From assembly GCF_002091675.1 (NCBI RefSeq), contig NZ_BDAE01000006.1:1-64000 (forward strand): a stretch of 64,000 nucleotides of DNA, given 5' to 3'. This document shows, one piece after another, positions 48,062-57,753 of the stretch. The notes beneath the pieces are model-generated. The model saw nothing but the letters and a program-made list of their open reading frames with translations, had not been told where the DNA came from and made no database searches. Both the position numbers and the translations under genes were made by a program. This stretch comes from Pseudomonas luteola NBRC 103146 (GTDB lineage Bacteria; Pseudomonadota; Gammaproteobacteria; Pseudomonadales; Pseudomonadaceae). The number at the start of each line of letters is the position of its first letter. Position 1 is the first letter of the stretch.

Positions 48062-48119
48062 CGATTTAACCTTCAATTAGAGCAGCTGATAGCCGGATCC
48101 ATCATCCGGCCGGCCTGGA

Positions 48120-49424
48120 TCAGTTCAGATGTTCGACTCGGATACGAACAACAGCCCCTACCACATCCTCAAGTGACTCAAGCGCCTTGATGGCTTCATT
48201 CATATGCTGTTCATGTACCCGGTGGGTCAGCAGAATCATGGGAATCAAGCCGTCATGTTCCTCGGCTTCCTTCTGCATGATCGACTCTATATTAATGCCA
48301 CGCTCCGACAGGATACTTGCCACCTGGGCCAACACACCTGGATGGTCCTTGGCTTGGATACGCAGGTAGTAGGCGCTCTCACAGGCTTCGATAGGCAATA
48401 CCGGATGATCGGACAAGGCGTCAGGCTGGAAGGCCAGGTGCGGAACGCGATTTTCCGGATCTGACGTCATGGCACGTACCACATCGACAAGATCAGCCAC
48501 TACGGAGGAAGCCGTTGGCTCCATACCAGCGCCCGCGCCATAAAACAGTGTCGAACCCACCGCATCACCGTTAACCATGACGGCGTTCATTACCCCATTT
48601 ACGTTGGCAATCAGGCGATCGGCTGGAATCAGGGTGGGATGAACACGTAGCTCAATACCCTTCTCGGTGCTGCGCGCAACGCCCAGGTGCTTGATGCGGT
48701 AACCCAGCGCCTCGGCATAACCAACGTCGGCCGTGGTCAGCGTGGTAATGCCTTCGGTGTAGGCCTTATCGAACTGAAGCGGAACACCGAAGGCAATGGA
48801 TGCCAGAATGGTAAGTTTATGCGCCGCATCGATACCTTCAACATCAAAGGTTGGATCCGCCTCGGCATAACCGAGCGCCTGGGCTTCCTTGAGTACATCT
48901 TCGAACGTACGGCCCTTTTCGCGCATTTCGGTCAGGATAAAGTTGCCAGTACCGTTGATGATTCCCGCCACCCAATTGATGCGGTTAGCCGCAAGACCCT
49001 CACGCACAGCTTTGATAACAGGAATGCCTCCAGCAACCGACGCTTCGAAGGCTACGATGACGCCTTTTTCACGCGCCCTGGCAAAAATCTCGTTGCCATG
49101 CACTGCGATCAACGCCTTGTTTGCGGTAACCACATGCTTGCCGTTGTTGATTGCACGCATGACCAATTCACGGGCCACTGTGTAACCACCAATCAGCTCG
49201 ACCACCACATCGATTTCCGGGTTATCCACCACAGCGAACACATCGTCGGTAATCGGGGTAATACCGGTATCACATTTGGGATTAGGACGACGCTGAGCAA
49301 TCTGTGCTACTTCAATACCACGGCCGGCACGACGTGCGATCTCTTCAGCGTTTCGTTTGAGCACATTGAAAGTACCGCCACCCACGGTACCCAGTCCGCA
49401 AATACCCACTTTTACCGGTTTCAC
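48120..49424 (-). CDS. hom: Homoserine dehydrogenase
   Basis: Hom reduces aspartate semialdehyde to homoserine with NAD(P)H. The 434-residue protein has the Rossmann motif GICGLGTVGGGTFNVL at residues 8-23, the catalytic domain (VTANKALIA, GIINGTGNFILTEM, then DVEGIDAAHKLTILASIAFG) and a C-terminal ACT domain (YYLRIQAKDHPGVLAQVASI) that mediates threonine feedback. It is the monofunctional form, without fused aspartokinase. It precedes thrC and follows the dsbC terminator. Confidence 0.97.
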   Translation of the reverse strand: MKPVKVGICGLGTVGGGTFNVLKRNAEEIARRAGRGIEVAQIAQRRPNPKCDTGITPITDDVFAVVDNPEIDVVVELIGGYTVARELVMRAINNGKHVVTANKALIAVHGNEIFARAREKGVIVAFEASVAGGIPVIKAVREGLAANRINWVAGIINGTGNFILTEMREKGRTFEDVLKEAQALGYAEADPTFDVEGIDAAHKLTILASIAFGVPLQFDKAYTEGITTLTTADVGYAEALGYRIKHLGVARSTEKGIELRVHPTLIPADRLIANVNGVMNAVMVNGDAVGSTLFYGAGAGMEPTASSVVADLVDVVRAMTSDPENRVPHLAFQPDALSDHPVLPIEACESAYYLRIQAKDHPGVLAQVASILSERGINIESIMQKEAEEHDGLIPMILLTHRVHEQHMNEAIKALESLEDVVGAVVRIRVEHLN

Positions 49425-49546
49425 GCTTTATTCCCCTGCTGTAGGCCTCGGTAGAACACCCGGGCTGATAAAAACTTGGAAACGGAGTTTACCTCAAGCA
49501 CGCCGCTTGGCTGCCACGTATCGCTCAGGCTTATCGTCAAGACCAA

Positions 49547-49569
49547 ACGGCCGAGCTTAGCTCGGCCGT
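49547..49569 (-). terminator. Terminator after dsbC
   Basis: ACGGCCGAGC (49547-49556) and its exact complement (49560-49569) form a GC-rich stem with a tight 3-base loop. The T run on the minus strand is short (TTT). It lies 16 bases past dsbC. Confidence 0.65.
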
Positions 49570-49585
49570 CATGACTGCACTATAC

Positions 49586-50314
49586 CTATTTACCGGCTGC
49601 CAGCGCGTCATTTACCAATTCTGACGCTGGCTGGTAACCAGGGATCATATGTCCATTGGCAAGAATAATGGCAGGCGTGCCCTGAATGCCAATCTGTTGC
49701 CCCAGAGTGAACTGCTTCGCAACCGGATCATCACAGGAGGCAGCCTTGATTTCCTTACCCTCGAACATGCGCTCCATCGCCTCGGCCCGATCCTTGGAGC
49801 ACCATACTGCCTCAAGCTGCTTATACCCCGCCGAATTTAAACCTTGACGCGGGAATGCCAGATAACGCACCTCGATACCCTGCTTGTTCAACTTGGGAAC
49901 TTCAGCGTGTAGTTTCTGGCAATAAGGGCATGTGGTATCCGTAAAAACGGTAATGTGAGCTTTCGTCTCGCCCACGGCCGGAAAGACGACCATCTGCTGC
50001 TTGTCCAAACCATTGATCTGCTTGGCCACTGCTGCATTTTCAGCCTGTTCCGTCAGGTTAACGGCGTGACCATCCTTATACTGGTACAGGTATCCTTGAA
50101 CGATGTATTGCCCATCAGCACTGGCATACAGGATACGCCCGCCCTTGAGCTGAACCTCATAAAGGCCTTCAAAAGGACTTTTTCCAATCGACTCGATACC
50201 CAGATCAGGCTGTAATGCACTCAAGGTCTTACGGATAGCCTGCTCGGATTCAGCCATTGCAAAGGTACTTGCGAGCCCCAGGCAAACCGCCAGCACCAAA
50301 CGAGTAATGCGCAT
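49586..50314 (-). CDS. dsbC: Thiol:disulfide interchange protein DsbC
   Basis: DsbC is a periplasmic V-shaped homodimeric disulfide isomerase kept reduced by DsbD. The 242-residue product has a signal peptide (about 1-21, ending AMA), the N-terminal dimerisation domain (YEVQLKGGRILYASADGQYI) and a thioredoxin domain with active-site CPYC in TDTTCPYCQKLH and the cis-proline loop GIQGTPAII. A second cysteine pair (WCSK, ASCDD) matches the structural disulfide. xerD lies 55 bases upstream, the usual gene order. Confidence 0.96.
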   Translation of the reverse strand: MRITRLVLAVCLGLASTFAMAESEQAIRKTLSALQPDLGIESIGKSPFEGLYEVQLKGGRILYASADGQYIVQGYLYQYKDGHAVNLTEQAENAAVAKQINGLDKQQMVVFPAVGETKAHITVFTDTTCPYCQKLHAEVPKLNKQGIEVRYLAFPRQGLNSAGYKQLEAVWCSKDRAEAMERMFEGKEIKAASCDDPVAKQFTLGQQIGIQGTPAIILANGHMIPGYQPASELVNDALAAGK

Positions 50315-50369
50315 GAATAACTCCTGTGAACAATAGCTGCCAGCCTACCACAGAGGCCGACACTACAAT

Positions 50370-51266
50370 TTAACCGCGAGGATGATGTTCCGCATGCAGG
50401 GCCTGCAAACGAGCCCGGGCGATATGCGTGTAAATCTGGGTTGTCGAAAGGCTTGAATGGCCTAAAAGCATTTGTACGGTACGCAAGTCAGCACCATGAT
50501 TGAGCAGATGGGTTGCAAAGGCATGGCGCAGCGTATGGGGTGAAAGCGGCTTATCGATACAGGCCACCTGGGCGTGCAGCTTGATGCGGTGCCAAAAGGT
50601 CTGCCGCGTCATTTCAGTCCCACGCAGGCTCGGAAACAGCACATCAGATGCCAACCCGTTCTGTAACAGGCCGCGCGCTTCCTTCACATACCGCTCCAGC
50701 CAATTGATAGCCTCCTCCCCCAAAGGAATCAGACGCTCCTTGTTTCCCTTGCCAAACACCCGCATCGAGCCCTGTCGCAGATTTACCTGCTGAAGCGTCA
50801 ACCCAACCAGCTCGCTGACTCGAAGACCTGTTGCATACAGTACCTCCAGCATGGTTCGATCACGCAAGCCCAGCGGGTCATCAGTATCCGGTGCGGCAAG
50901 CAATGCCTCGACATCTGCCTCGGACAAGCTTTTGGGTAGAGGGGCGCCAAGGCGAGGCATATCGACCTGTAGCGTAGGATCAACATCGATCAGCCCTTCA
51001 CGAACCGCATATCGATAAAAACCACGAACGCTCGATAGAAAACGCGCCGTTGAGCGTGCCTTGTAACCCTTGTCCAGCCGCCAGGCCAAGTGATCAAGAA
51101 TCATCTCTCGACCAGCTTTTTCAAGCGAAACGCCCTGCTCCGTCAACCAGGCGTTGAACTGCCCTAAATCATTGGAATAGGCGTCACGCGTGTGTTCGGA
51201 TAAGCCCTTCTCAAGCCATAAGGCATCCAAAAATCGATTGATGTACGGATGATCTCGCATCGGCAA
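50370..51266 (-). CDS. xerD: Site-specific tyrosine recombinase XerD
   Basis: XerD, with XerC, resolves chromosome dimers at dif. The 298-residue protein has an N-terminal SAM-like DNA-binding domain (LEKGLSEHTRDAYSNDLGQF) and the catalytic set: Arg in TGLRVSELVGL, His/Arg in HTLRHAFATHLLNHG, His in LGHSS and Tyr in TQIYTHI. All are intact. The 298-residue length and neighbours (dsbC-hom) identify it as XerD, not an integrase. It starts nine bases after the thioesterase stop. Confidence 0.97.
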   Translation of the reverse strand: MPMRDHPYINRFLDALWLEKGLSEHTRDAYSNDLGQFNAWLTEQGVSLEKAGREMILDHLAWRLDKGYKARSTARFLSSVRGFYRYAVREGLIDVDPTLQVDMPRLGAPLPKSLSEADVEALLAAPDTDDPLGLRDRTMLEVLYATGLRVSELVGLTLQQVNLRQGSMRVFGKGNKERLIPLGEEAINWLERYVKEARGLLQNGLASDVLFPSLRGTEMTRQTFWHRIKLHAQVACIDKPLSPHTLRHAFATHLLNHGADLRTVQMLLGHSSLSTTQIYTHIARARLQALHAEHHPRG

Positions 51267-51275
51267 TGTTACAAC

Positions 51276-51701
51276 TCAGGAGTGTTGAGGGAAGTCCGGC
51301 AGAACAGCGACGGGACGCTTATCCTCATCGATCGCAACAAAGCTAAAAGCACCACTGATCGCCAGTTCACGTCCTTCGTTATACATACTCTCGAGGTAAA
51401 CCTCGACACCCACCTTGATGCTGGTATTACCCACTTTTATCACTCGACCAATCAGCTCAACGATAGAGCCACCTGGAATGGCGTGATTAAAATCGATACG
51501 GTCGGTCGATACCGTTACCAGCGGCAAACGGCAAAACCGTGTCGCCGTAATGAAAGAGACTTCATCCATCCACGCCATCGCCTGCCCGCCAAATAACGTG
51601 TGATGATGATTAGTATCAGGAGGAAATACCGCTTTGGCCACGCGCGTTTCAGACAGCTCTGTTCGGCGTGCGATTTCTTGCTCTCTGGGGGTCATAGACA
51701 T
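51276..51701 (-). CDS. Acyl-CoA thioesterase, hotdog fold (YciA-like)
   Basis: A 141-residue hotdog-fold thioesterase: FPPDTNHHHTLFGGQAMAWM then DEVSFITATRFCRLPLVTVS and DFNHAIPGGSIVELIGRV. The HTLFGG and aspartate in MDEV are typical of the YciA/BACH class that hydrolyses acyl-CoAs. No fused domain. It is the first gene of the thioesterase-xerD-dsbC run and lies downstream of the rplS terminator. Chain-length preference cannot be told. Confidence 0.93.
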   Translation of the reverse strand: MSMTPREQEIARRTELSETRVAKAVFPPDTNHHHTLFGGQAMAWMDEVSFITATRFCRLPLVTVSTDRIDFNHAIPGGSIVELIGRVIKVGNTSIKVGVEVYLESMYNEGRELAISGAFSFVAIDEDKRPVAVLPDFPQHS

Positions 51702-51751
51702 CCGGGAACTCGCTTAGCTAACTCACCATACTGACTTTTCATCCACGCAAC

Positions 51752-51779
51752 AAAAAAGCAGCCCTAGGGCTGCTTTTTT
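51752..51779 (-). terminator. Terminator of the rpsP-rplS operon
   Basis: A perfect 28-base palindrome centred between 51765 and 51766: a six-A run, GCAGCCCT, its complement, and a six-T run. It lies 14 bases past the rplS stop. It gives a strong U tail on both strands. Confidence 0.95.
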
Positions 51780-51793
51780 GTAGAATCGCTGAA

Positions 51794-52144
51794 TTAAGCC
51801 AGCTTTTCCTTGATACGTGCTGCCTTGCCAGACAGTTCGCGCAGGTAGTACAGCTTGGCTTTACGAACATCACCGCGACGCTTGACGCTGATGCTGTCGA
51901 TCATGGGGCTGTAAGTTTGGAAGGTACGCTCTACACCTACACCGTTGGAAATCTTGCGAACGGTGAAAGCACTGTTCAGGCCGCGGTTACGCTTGCCAAT
52001 TACAACGCCTTCAAAGGCCTGCAGACGCTGACGGTCGCCTTCCTTTACTTTTACTTGAACGATTACGGTATCACCGGGCGCGAAAGCCGGGATTTCCTTG
52101 TTCATTTGTTCAGCTTCAAGCTGTGCAATAATCTTGTTGGTCAT
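51794..52144 (-). CDS. rplS: 50S ribosomal protein L19
   Basis: L19 sits at the 30S-50S interface. The 116-residue protein has the family signature [20 protein letters not shown] and the start [20 protein letters not shown]. It is the last gene of the rpsP-rimM-trmD-rplS operon, 45 bases after trmD, and is followed by a perfect palindromic terminator. Length is standard. Confidence 0.98.
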   Translation of the reverse strand: MTNKIIAQLEAEQMNKEIPAFAPGDTVIVQVKVKEGDRQRLQAFEGVVIGKRNRGLNSAFTVRKISNGVGVERTFQTYSPMIDSISVKRRGDVRKAKLYYLRELSGKAARIKEKLA

Positions 52145-52189
52145 GCTAGTGTGCTCCTAAGACAAGCCGTCAGACCTGCCATCGATACG

Positions 52190-52933
52190 TTAACTATCGT
52201 CCTGTTGACGAAGGAATTCCGCCAACAGCTTCTGCTCTTCTCCAGAAAGCGAGCGTCTTTCCAGAAGATCAGCGCGCCGTTTATAGGTCCTTCCAAGGGA
52301 CTGCTGTAAACGCCAACGCCGGATATGCTCGTGATTACCACTGAGCAGCACATCGGGTACCCGCCGGCCCTCATACACCTCAGGTCGAGTGTAATGAGGA
52401 CAATCGAGCAGACCGTCCGTAAACGAGTCCTGCTCGGCGGAATCTACATGCCCCAACGCTCCAGGCAGTAGCCTCGTCACCGCATCGATCAGGACCATTG
52501 CTGGCAGCTCGCCGCCAGACAGCACATAGTCACCAATCGACCATTCTTCATCAACGTGCGCTTTAATAAAGCGCTCGTCGATACCTTCGTAACGACCAGC
52601 GATCAGAATGAGGTGTTCTTCTTTCGCCAGCTCCTTTACCCCTTGCTGCGACAGCTGTCGCCCTTGAGGGGAAAGGTAAATTACTTTTACCGAGCCCTCA
52701 GCCTTGCTGCGTGCATCATTCAATGCCCGCTCCAATGGCTGAATTTTCATCACCATGCCGGGACCGCCCCCAAAAGGACGATCATCAACAGTCTGATGTC
52801 GGTCTTCGGTATAGTCCCGCGGATTCAGGCAATTGAGTTGAAGTAACCCCTGCTTGACCGCACGACCGGTAATTCCGAAATCACGGACGGCTGTGAATAC
52901 TTCAGGAAAGATACTGATGACGTCGACACGCAT
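52190..52933 (-). CDS. trmD: tRNA (guanine37-N1)-methyltransferase
   Basis: TrmD makes m1G37 in several tRNAs and prevents frameshifting. The 247-residue SPOUT-class protein has [13 protein letters not shown] at the N terminus, the SAM knot region [13 protein letters not shown], the loop [20 protein letters not shown] and the C-terminal [12 protein letters not shown]. It begins three bases after rimM. Length is typical. Confidence 0.98.
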   Translation of the reverse strand: MRVDVISIFPEVFTAVRDFGITGRAVKQGLLQLNCLNPRDYTEDRHQTVDDRPFGGGPGMVMKIQPLERALNDARSKAEGSVKVIYLSPQGRQLSQQGVKELAKEEHLILIAGRYEGIDERFIKAHVDEEWSIGDYVLSGGELPAMVLIDAVTRLLPGALGHVDSAEQDSFTDGLLDCPHYTRPEVYEGRRVPDVLLSGNHEHIRRWRLQQSLGRTYKRRADLLERRSLSGEEQKLLAEFLRQQDDS

Positions 52934-52936
52934 GAT

Positions 52937-53476
52937 TTAAAAATCCGCGTCCCAGTCAACCCGCATCTCACCTGCCACTAGATCAATCGATTTGACGAAT
53001 TGCTCCAAAACATAGGGCAACAGGCGTTCGCGATCGTCCAGACTGCCGACACATGGCTTTATCACCATGACATCGTTGGAACCAGTCTCAAGCAAATGAT
53101 CCACCACGCCGAGCATCTGCCCTTCCTGGTTGATCACTTTCAGCCCTTCGAGCTGGTACCAGTAGTAATCACCTTCGTTCAGGCCTGGAAGCTCATGGCG
53201 AGGCACACAAATTTCGAACCCTGAAAGGGCTCGTGCCTCTTCGCGATCATCCAGACCTTTAAGCTTGGCCGTCAGGACTTTGCCGTGAAGGCTGCCCTTT
53301 ACCAAACTTACCTTACGGATTTCGCCATCACGACGCAGGGTCCAATGACGATACTCCAGCAGATTGTCCAAGGGGTCGGTGAAGGAATAGACCTTCACTT
53401 CGCCACGCACGCCATACACCGAGACAATCTTACCGAGGACAACCAGGTCCTCTTCAGGCGCAGGCGTCTGACTCAT
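52937..53476 (-). CDS. rimM: Ribosome maturation factor RimM
   Basis: RimM binds S19 and assists 30S head assembly. The 179-residue protein has the N-terminal domain VVLGKIVSVYGVRGEVKVYS and the PRC-barrel C-terminal domain (DYYWYQLEGLKVINQEGQML, then LLPYVLEQFVKSIDLVAGEM). It sits between rpsP (five-base gap) and trmD (three-base gap). Confidence 0.97.
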   Translation of the reverse strand: MSQTPAPEEDLVVLGKIVSVYGVRGEVKVYSFTDPLDNLLEYRHWTLRRDGEIRKVSLVKGSLHGKVLTAKLKGLDDREEARALSGFEICVPRHELPGLNEGDYYWYQLEGLKVINQEGQMLGVVDHLLETGSNDVMVIKPCVGSLDDRERLLPYVLEQFVKSIDLVAGEMRVDWDADF

Positions 53477-53481
53477 AAATT

Positions 53482-53733
53482 TCAGGCAGTTGCCTTAGCA
53501 GAGTCCTTGAGCAGCTGAGCAACGCGCTCAGACGGCTGTGCACCGTGGCTCAGCCAGTAGCTAGCGCGCTCGGAGTCAACAGACAAACGGATTTCATTAC
53601 CGGAAGCAACCGGATTGAAGAAGCCGATGCGCTCAACGAAACGACCATCACGGGCGTTACGGCTGTTGGTCACGGTCAGGTGATAGAAGGGGCGCTTCTT
53701 GGAGCCACCACGGGCAAGACGGATGGTTAACAT
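53482..53733 (-). CDS. rpsP: 30S ribosomal protein S16
   Basis: S16 is an early 30S assembly protein. The 83-residue product begins [20 protein letters not shown], an unmistakable S16 N terminus, and continues with [14 protein letters not shown]. It leads the rpsP-rimM-trmD-rplS operon; a sigma-70 promoter lies 73-100 bases upstream and a GC-rich hairpin-prone leader (about 53780-53803) lies in between. Confidence 0.99.
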   Translation of the reverse strand: MLTIRLARGGSKKRPFYHLTVTNSRNARDGRFVERIGFFNPVASGNEIRLSVDSERASYWLSHGAQPSERVAQLLKDSAKATA

Positions 53734-53805
53734 GTGAACTTTGTTCCTGTAGTCGGTGCTTTACAAATGTTACGCACGCTGGGCCTCAGGCCCGAAAGGC
53801 CGCAT

Positions 53806-53833
53806 ATTCTAAGGATAATCCGAGCGATTGCAA
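53806..53833 (-). promoter_or_regulatory. Sigma-70 promoter of the rpsP operon
   Basis: On the minus strand TTGCAA (53833-53828), a 16-base spacer and TAGAAT (53811-53806) lie between ffh and rpsP. The next 70 bases form the leader, with a GGCCT/AGGCC-type inverted repeat. Confidence 0.6.
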
Positions 53834-53889
53834 ACTCTTTTTCCCTATCGTATGCAGGGCTGATCGCCCAACGGCAGCAACCTGGGGAT

Positions 53890-55266
53890 TTACAGCTTGG
53901 GCATTCCTCCTGGGAACATGCCACCCATGCCACGCATAAGCTTTGACAAGCCGCCTTTGGAGGTCACCTTTTTCATCATTTTCTGCATCTGCTTATGCTG
54001 CTTGATGAGGCGTCCTACATCTTGTACCTGGGTTCCGGAACCCATGGCGATTCGACGCTTACGCGAGCCGCTGATCGTTTCTGGATCACGGCGCTCAGCA
54101 GGCGTCATGGAGTCGATAATAGCCTCCATCTGCTTGAACTGTTTTTCGGCTGCTCCCTGAGCATTTCCCATCTGGGACAAATTGACACCACCCATCATGG
54201 TAGGAAGCTTGTCCATAAGCGAGCCAAGGCCGCCCATACTCTTCATCTGGCGAAGCTGGTCACGGAAGTCTTCTAGATCGAACCCTTTGCCCTTCTTGAG
54301 CTTCTTGGCCAGCTTTTCGGCTTTTTCCTTATCCAGGTTCTGCTCGGCCTGCTCGATAAGGCTGAGCACATCGCCCATACCCAGAATACGGGAAGCAATA
54401 CGATCAGGATGGAAAGGATCCAGCGCCTCGCTCTTTTCTCCCATACCCAGGAATTTGATCGGCTTGCCTGTAATGGCTCGCACGGACAATGCCGCACCGC
54501 CACGGGCGTCACCGTCGACCTTGGTCAGCACGACGCCTGTCAAGGGAAGCGCGTCATTGAAGGCCTTGGCGGTATTAGCCGCGTCCTGACCCGTCATGGC
54601 ATCCACAACAAACAACGTTTCGGCAGGCTTGATCGCGGCATGAACCTGCTGGATTTCAGCCATCATTTCTGCATCGACATGCAAACGACCAGCGGTATCC
54701 ACGATTACGACATCAATGAACTTGAGCTTGGCTTCACGCACAGCGGCTTCGGCGATCGCAACAGGCTTTTGGCTGATATCGGAGGGATAGAACGTAACGC
54801 CGACCTCATGAGCCAGGGTTTCCAGCTGCTTGATCGCGGCAGGACGATAGACGTCAGCAGAGACAACAAGAACGCTTTTCTTCTTGCGCTCTTTCAGGAA
54901 GCGCGCCAGCTTGCCTGCTGTAGTGGTCTTACCTGCACCCTGCAGACCGGCCATGAGAATAACGGCCGGCGGAGAGACATTGAGAGCCAGATCTTCGTTT
55001 GCAGCCCCCATCAGCTCTTCGAGCTCGGCTCGAACGATTTTCACGAAGGCCTGGCCAGGAGTGAGGCTCTTGGAGACTTCAGTGCCTACGGCACGGTCCC
55101 TGACCTTATTGACGAAATCCTTGACGACCGGCAACGCCACGTCCGCCTCAAGGAGCGCCATGCGCACTTCACGCAGCGTGTCCTTGATGTTGTCTTCGGT
55201 CAATTTTGCCTTGCCAGTGATATGGCGAAGGCTCTGTGAGAGTCTATCTGTCAGGTTTTCAAACAT
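53890..55266 (-). CDS. ffh: Signal recognition particle protein Ffh
   Basis: Ffh binds signal sequences on nascent membrane proteins and, with 4.5S RNA, docks at FtsY. The 458-residue protein has an N domain, the GTPase G domain (GLQGAGKTTTAGKLARFLKE, DTAGRLHVD, TKVDGDARGG) and a Met-rich M domain that ends MRGMGGMFPGGMPKL. Length is standard. It has a 156-base gap to rpsP and diverges from the ypjD-like gene. Confidence 0.98.
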   Translation of the reverse strand: MFENLTDRLSQSLRHITGKAKLTEDNIKDTLREVRMALLEADVALPVVKDFVNKVRDRAVGTEVSKSLTPGQAFVKIVRAELEELMGAANEDLALNVSPPAVILMAGLQGAGKTTTAGKLARFLKERKKKSVLVVSADVYRPAAIKQLETLAHEVGVTFYPSDISQKPVAIAEAAVREAKLKFIDVVIVDTAGRLHVDAEMMAEIQQVHAAIKPAETLFVVDAMTGQDAANTAKAFNDALPLTGVVLTKVDGDARGGAALSVRAITGKPIKFLGMGEKSEALDPFHPDRIASRILGMGDVLSLIEQAEQNLDKEKAEKLAKKLKKGKGFDLEDFRDQLRQMKSMGGLGSLMDKLPTMMGGVNLSQMGNAQGAAEKQFKQMEAIIDSMTPAERRDPETISGSRKRRIAMGSGTQVQDVGRLIKQHKQMQKMMKKVTSKGGLSKLMRGMGGMFPGGMPKL

Positions 55267-55401
55267 GCAAATGCGTCCAAAACTGGCGGCAGGTTGTGAA
55301 GTATAACGAAGAGGACGTCGGCTGGCATCGTCTACAGTCTTCCTTGAACACTGGCATCTGTGCCAAACTCATCCGCTTTCGGCTCAGTGATTCAAGGATT
55401 T

Positions 55402-56202
55402 ATGTCATCCCTGTTGCCCAGCCTGACGGCTGCCCTTCTCTATAGTGTCGCCACGGCCTATCAAAGTGTGTGTCTGACCACGCGCAAGCGTCCCAACAAT
55501 ACCCTTTTGGTCTCGCTGGGCGTAGTAGCGTTGCTCGCCCATGGCGCGGCCTTGTTCATTCAGCTGATTCTACCCAGCAGTCTTTCGCTGGACTTTTTTG
55601 ATGCGTCCAGCCTGATCGCGGCGGTAGCCATACTTTTGATTCTGCTCGGCTGCATCCGCATGCCGCTACAGACATTACTGGTACTGATTTATCCTCTAGG
55701 AGCCATCACGACGCTCCTGGCTGACGTGTTACCGTCGGGCACTGTTCAACCGATCGATATTACGCCGGGCATATTAACCCATGTCCTGCTCTCGATTGTT
55801 GCCTACGGTCTGTTAACACTGGCTGTTTTTCAATCGTTGCTGCTATTGATTCAGGACAGGCAGCTCAAGAACAAGCACCCATCGGGGCTGATCCGGAGCT
55901 TCCCCCCTCTGCAAACCATGGAAAGCCTGCTGTTTGGTTTTCTGTGGGCGGGTTGGGCTGTATTGTCCTTGTCCCTGATTTCCGGCTGGCTGTTTCTCGA
56001 AGACATGCTTGCCCAGCACCTAGTGCACAAGACGGTTCTGTCCTGTGTGGCGTGGGTCCTGTTTGGCGTCCTGCTGTGGGGGCGTCATCGCATGGGCTGG
56101 CGTGGACACAAGGCCATCCGCTGGACACTGGCCGGCTTCTGCCTATTGATGCTCGCGTATTTCGGCAGCAAACTGGTACGTGAATTCATCCTGCACATCT
56201 GA
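55402..56202 (+). CDS. ypjD: CcsA/YpjD-like inner membrane protein (cytochrome c assembly family)
   Basis: A 266-residue polytopic protein with about eight helices and the family histidines (LAHGAALF, LTHVLLSIVAYGLLTL, LLWGRHRMGWRGHKAIRW). The WGRHxxGWRGxKAxRW box near the C terminus is typical of CcsA/CcmC-type haem-handling proteins; YpjD homologues next to ffh lack a proven role. I use the ATG at 55402 with AAGGA upstream; a frame from 55360 adds 14 unlikely residues. It is divergent from ffh, a position conserved in gammaproteobacteria. Confidence 0.88.
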   Translation: MSSLLPSLTAALLYSVATAYQSVCLTTRKRPNNTLLVSLGVVALLAHGAALFIQLILPSSLSLDFFDASSLIAAVAILLILLGCIRMPLQTLLVLIYPLGAITTLLADVLPSGTVQPIDITPGILTHVLLSIVAYGLLTLAVFQSLLLLIQDRQLKNKHPSGLIRSFPPLQTMESLLFGFLWAGWAVLSLSLISGWLFLEDMLAQHLVHKTVLSCVAWVLFGVLLWGRHRMGWRGHKAIRWTLAGFCLLMLAYFGSKLVREFILHI

Positions 56203-56231
56203 AGATCGCCTCATAGGCCCTTTGCCCTTCG

Positions 56232-56259
56232 CAAGCCTTGCCGTTTCCGGCAAGGCTTG
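56232..56259. other. Perfect 12-bp hairpin after ypjD
   Basis: CAAGCCTTGCCG (56232-56243) and its exact complement (56248-56259) flank a TTTC loop, 29 bases past ypjD. No T run follows, so it may be a transcript-end protector or weak terminator. The rest of 56260-56437 shows no gene. Confidence 0.55.
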
Positions 56260-56437
56260 TCCATAATCCAAAGGCTTACCCAGCTAAACGTCTCTCTCTG
56301 CGGTTACCCCCTCGCCGATAGAGCCGCGTCATAACAGGCTAACGATTCACATCCGCACCGGATGATTACGCACCTGTGCCCTACCCGGGCAAGCGTACGA
56401 GTCAGGCCATAAAAAACGACAGCGCCTGGGACATCCA

Positions 56438-57748
56438 ATGACTGCTACTGCAACCTACGAGGCGGAGCCTGTTTCGCCTGCCGCGCCTGCAAACTCTACA
56501 GCCCGTATCGCAACGGCAAGCTTTATCGGCACGGCTATCGAGTTTTACGATTTTTATGTCTACGCTACCGCCGCCGCACTCGTCATCGGCCCGGTGTTCT
56601 TTCCACAAACATCTGCGATTGCGCAAACACTCAGCGCATTCATCACCTTTGGCATCGCTTTCCTGGCCCGTCCTCTCGGCTCTGCACTGTTTGGCCATTT
56701 CGGCGATCGGATTGGTCGAAAATCCACTCTAGTGGCTTCGCTCCTCTTGATGGGTGTTTCGACCACGCTGATCGGCCTGCTCCCTGGCTATGCCAGCATA
56801 GGTGGCTGGGCCCCCGTGCTGTTGTGCGTTCTCAGATTCGCCCAAGGGCTTGGGCTGGGCGGAGAATGGGGTGGCGCCGCGCTGCTGGCAACGGAAAATG
56901 CGCCGAAGAACAAGCGAGCCTGGTTTGGCATGTTTCCTCAGCTGGGCCCGTCTATCGGCTTCCTTGCGGCTAACGGCTTGTTTCTCGCGCTGGCCGTGCT
57001 GCTATCGGACGAGCAATTCAAGGCCTGGGGCTGGCGCATTCCTTTCATCCTGAGCGCCGCCTTGGTAATGGTTGGTCTTTATGTCCGCCTCAAACTGAGT
57101 GAAACGCCAGTGTTTGCCAAAGCCATGGAGCGACACGAAAAGCTGCGCCTTCCATTAACCGAAGCAATTACCAAGCACTGGCATCCCATGCTGCTGGGCG
57201 CCTTATCCATGGTGGTGTGCTATGCGCTGTTCTATATCTCAACGGTATTTTCGCTGAGCTATGGCGTTAAAACACTAGGGTTCAGCCGAGAGGGCTTTCT
57301 AGGGCTCCTGTGCTTTGCCGTTCTGTTCATGACTCTGGCTACACCTCTGTCGGCCTGGCTTGCCGACCGTTATGGCCGCAAACCAGTTCTGGCAATCAGT
57401 GCAGCCGCCGCCCTGCTGTCAGGCTTTGCCATGGAGCCGCTGCTTACCCATGGCTCAACAGGTAGCATTGCGCTTTTCCTAGCGCTGGAGCTGTTTCTCA
57501 TGGGTATGACGTTCGCACCGATGGGCGCGCTGTTACCGGAGATTTTCCCCACCCACGTCAGGTATACCGGCGCCTCGGCCGCGTATAACCTTGGCGGCAT
57601 CCTGGGTGCCTCGGTAGCGCCTTATATTGCGCAGAAGCTGGCCGATACCGGAGGCTTGAGCTGGGTAGGAGGTTATGTTTCCGCAGCGGCGCTGATCAGC
57701 TTGATTGCCGTACTGTGCCTTAAGGAAACACGAGATCGGGATTTGTAA
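56438..57748 (+). CDS. MHS-family MFS transporter
   Basis: A 436-residue metabolite:H+ symporter with 12 predicted helices: IGTAIEFYDFYVYATAAALV near residues 28-47, the 2-3 loop FGHFGDRIGRKSTL, RFAQGLGLGGEWGGAALLAT, and the 8-9 loop WLADRYGRKPVL. This is the normal size for the MHS class (shikimate, ketoglutarate, citrate-type carriers) and lacks the insertion found in the carrier at 36451-38073. Substrate unknown. It converges on purT across a hairpin. Homologues at this place are, from memory, common in pseudomonads. Confidence 0.92.
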   Translation: MTATATYEAEPVSPAAPANSTARIATASFIGTAIEFYDFYVYATAAALVIGPVFFPQTSAIAQTLSAFITFGIAFLARPLGSALFGHFGDRIGRKSTLVASLLLMGVSTTLIGLLPGYASIGGWAPVLLCVLRFAQGLGLGGEWGGAALLATENAPKNKRAWFGMFPQLGPSIGFLAANGLFLALAVLLSDEQFKAWGWRIPFILSAALVMVGLYVRLKLSETPVFAKAMERHEKLRLPLTEAITKHWHPMLLGALSMVVCYALFYISTVFSLSYGVKTLGFSREGFLGLLCFAVLFMTLATPLSAWLADRYGRKPVLAISAAAALLSGFAMEPLLTHGSTGSIALFLALELFLMGMTFAPMGALLPEIFPTHVRYTGASAAYNLGGILGASVAPYIAQKLADTGGLSWVGGYVSAAALISLIAVLCLKETRDRDL

Positions 57749-57753
57749 TCAAG

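Noticed and set aside
48687..49454. 255-codon plus-strand frame opposite hom
   Set aside because: Shadow of hom; composition is that of antisense to a Rossmann/ACT protein, with no start context.
54409..55239. 276-codon plus-strand frame opposite ffh
   Set aside because: Shadow of ffh; no ribosome site or known domain.
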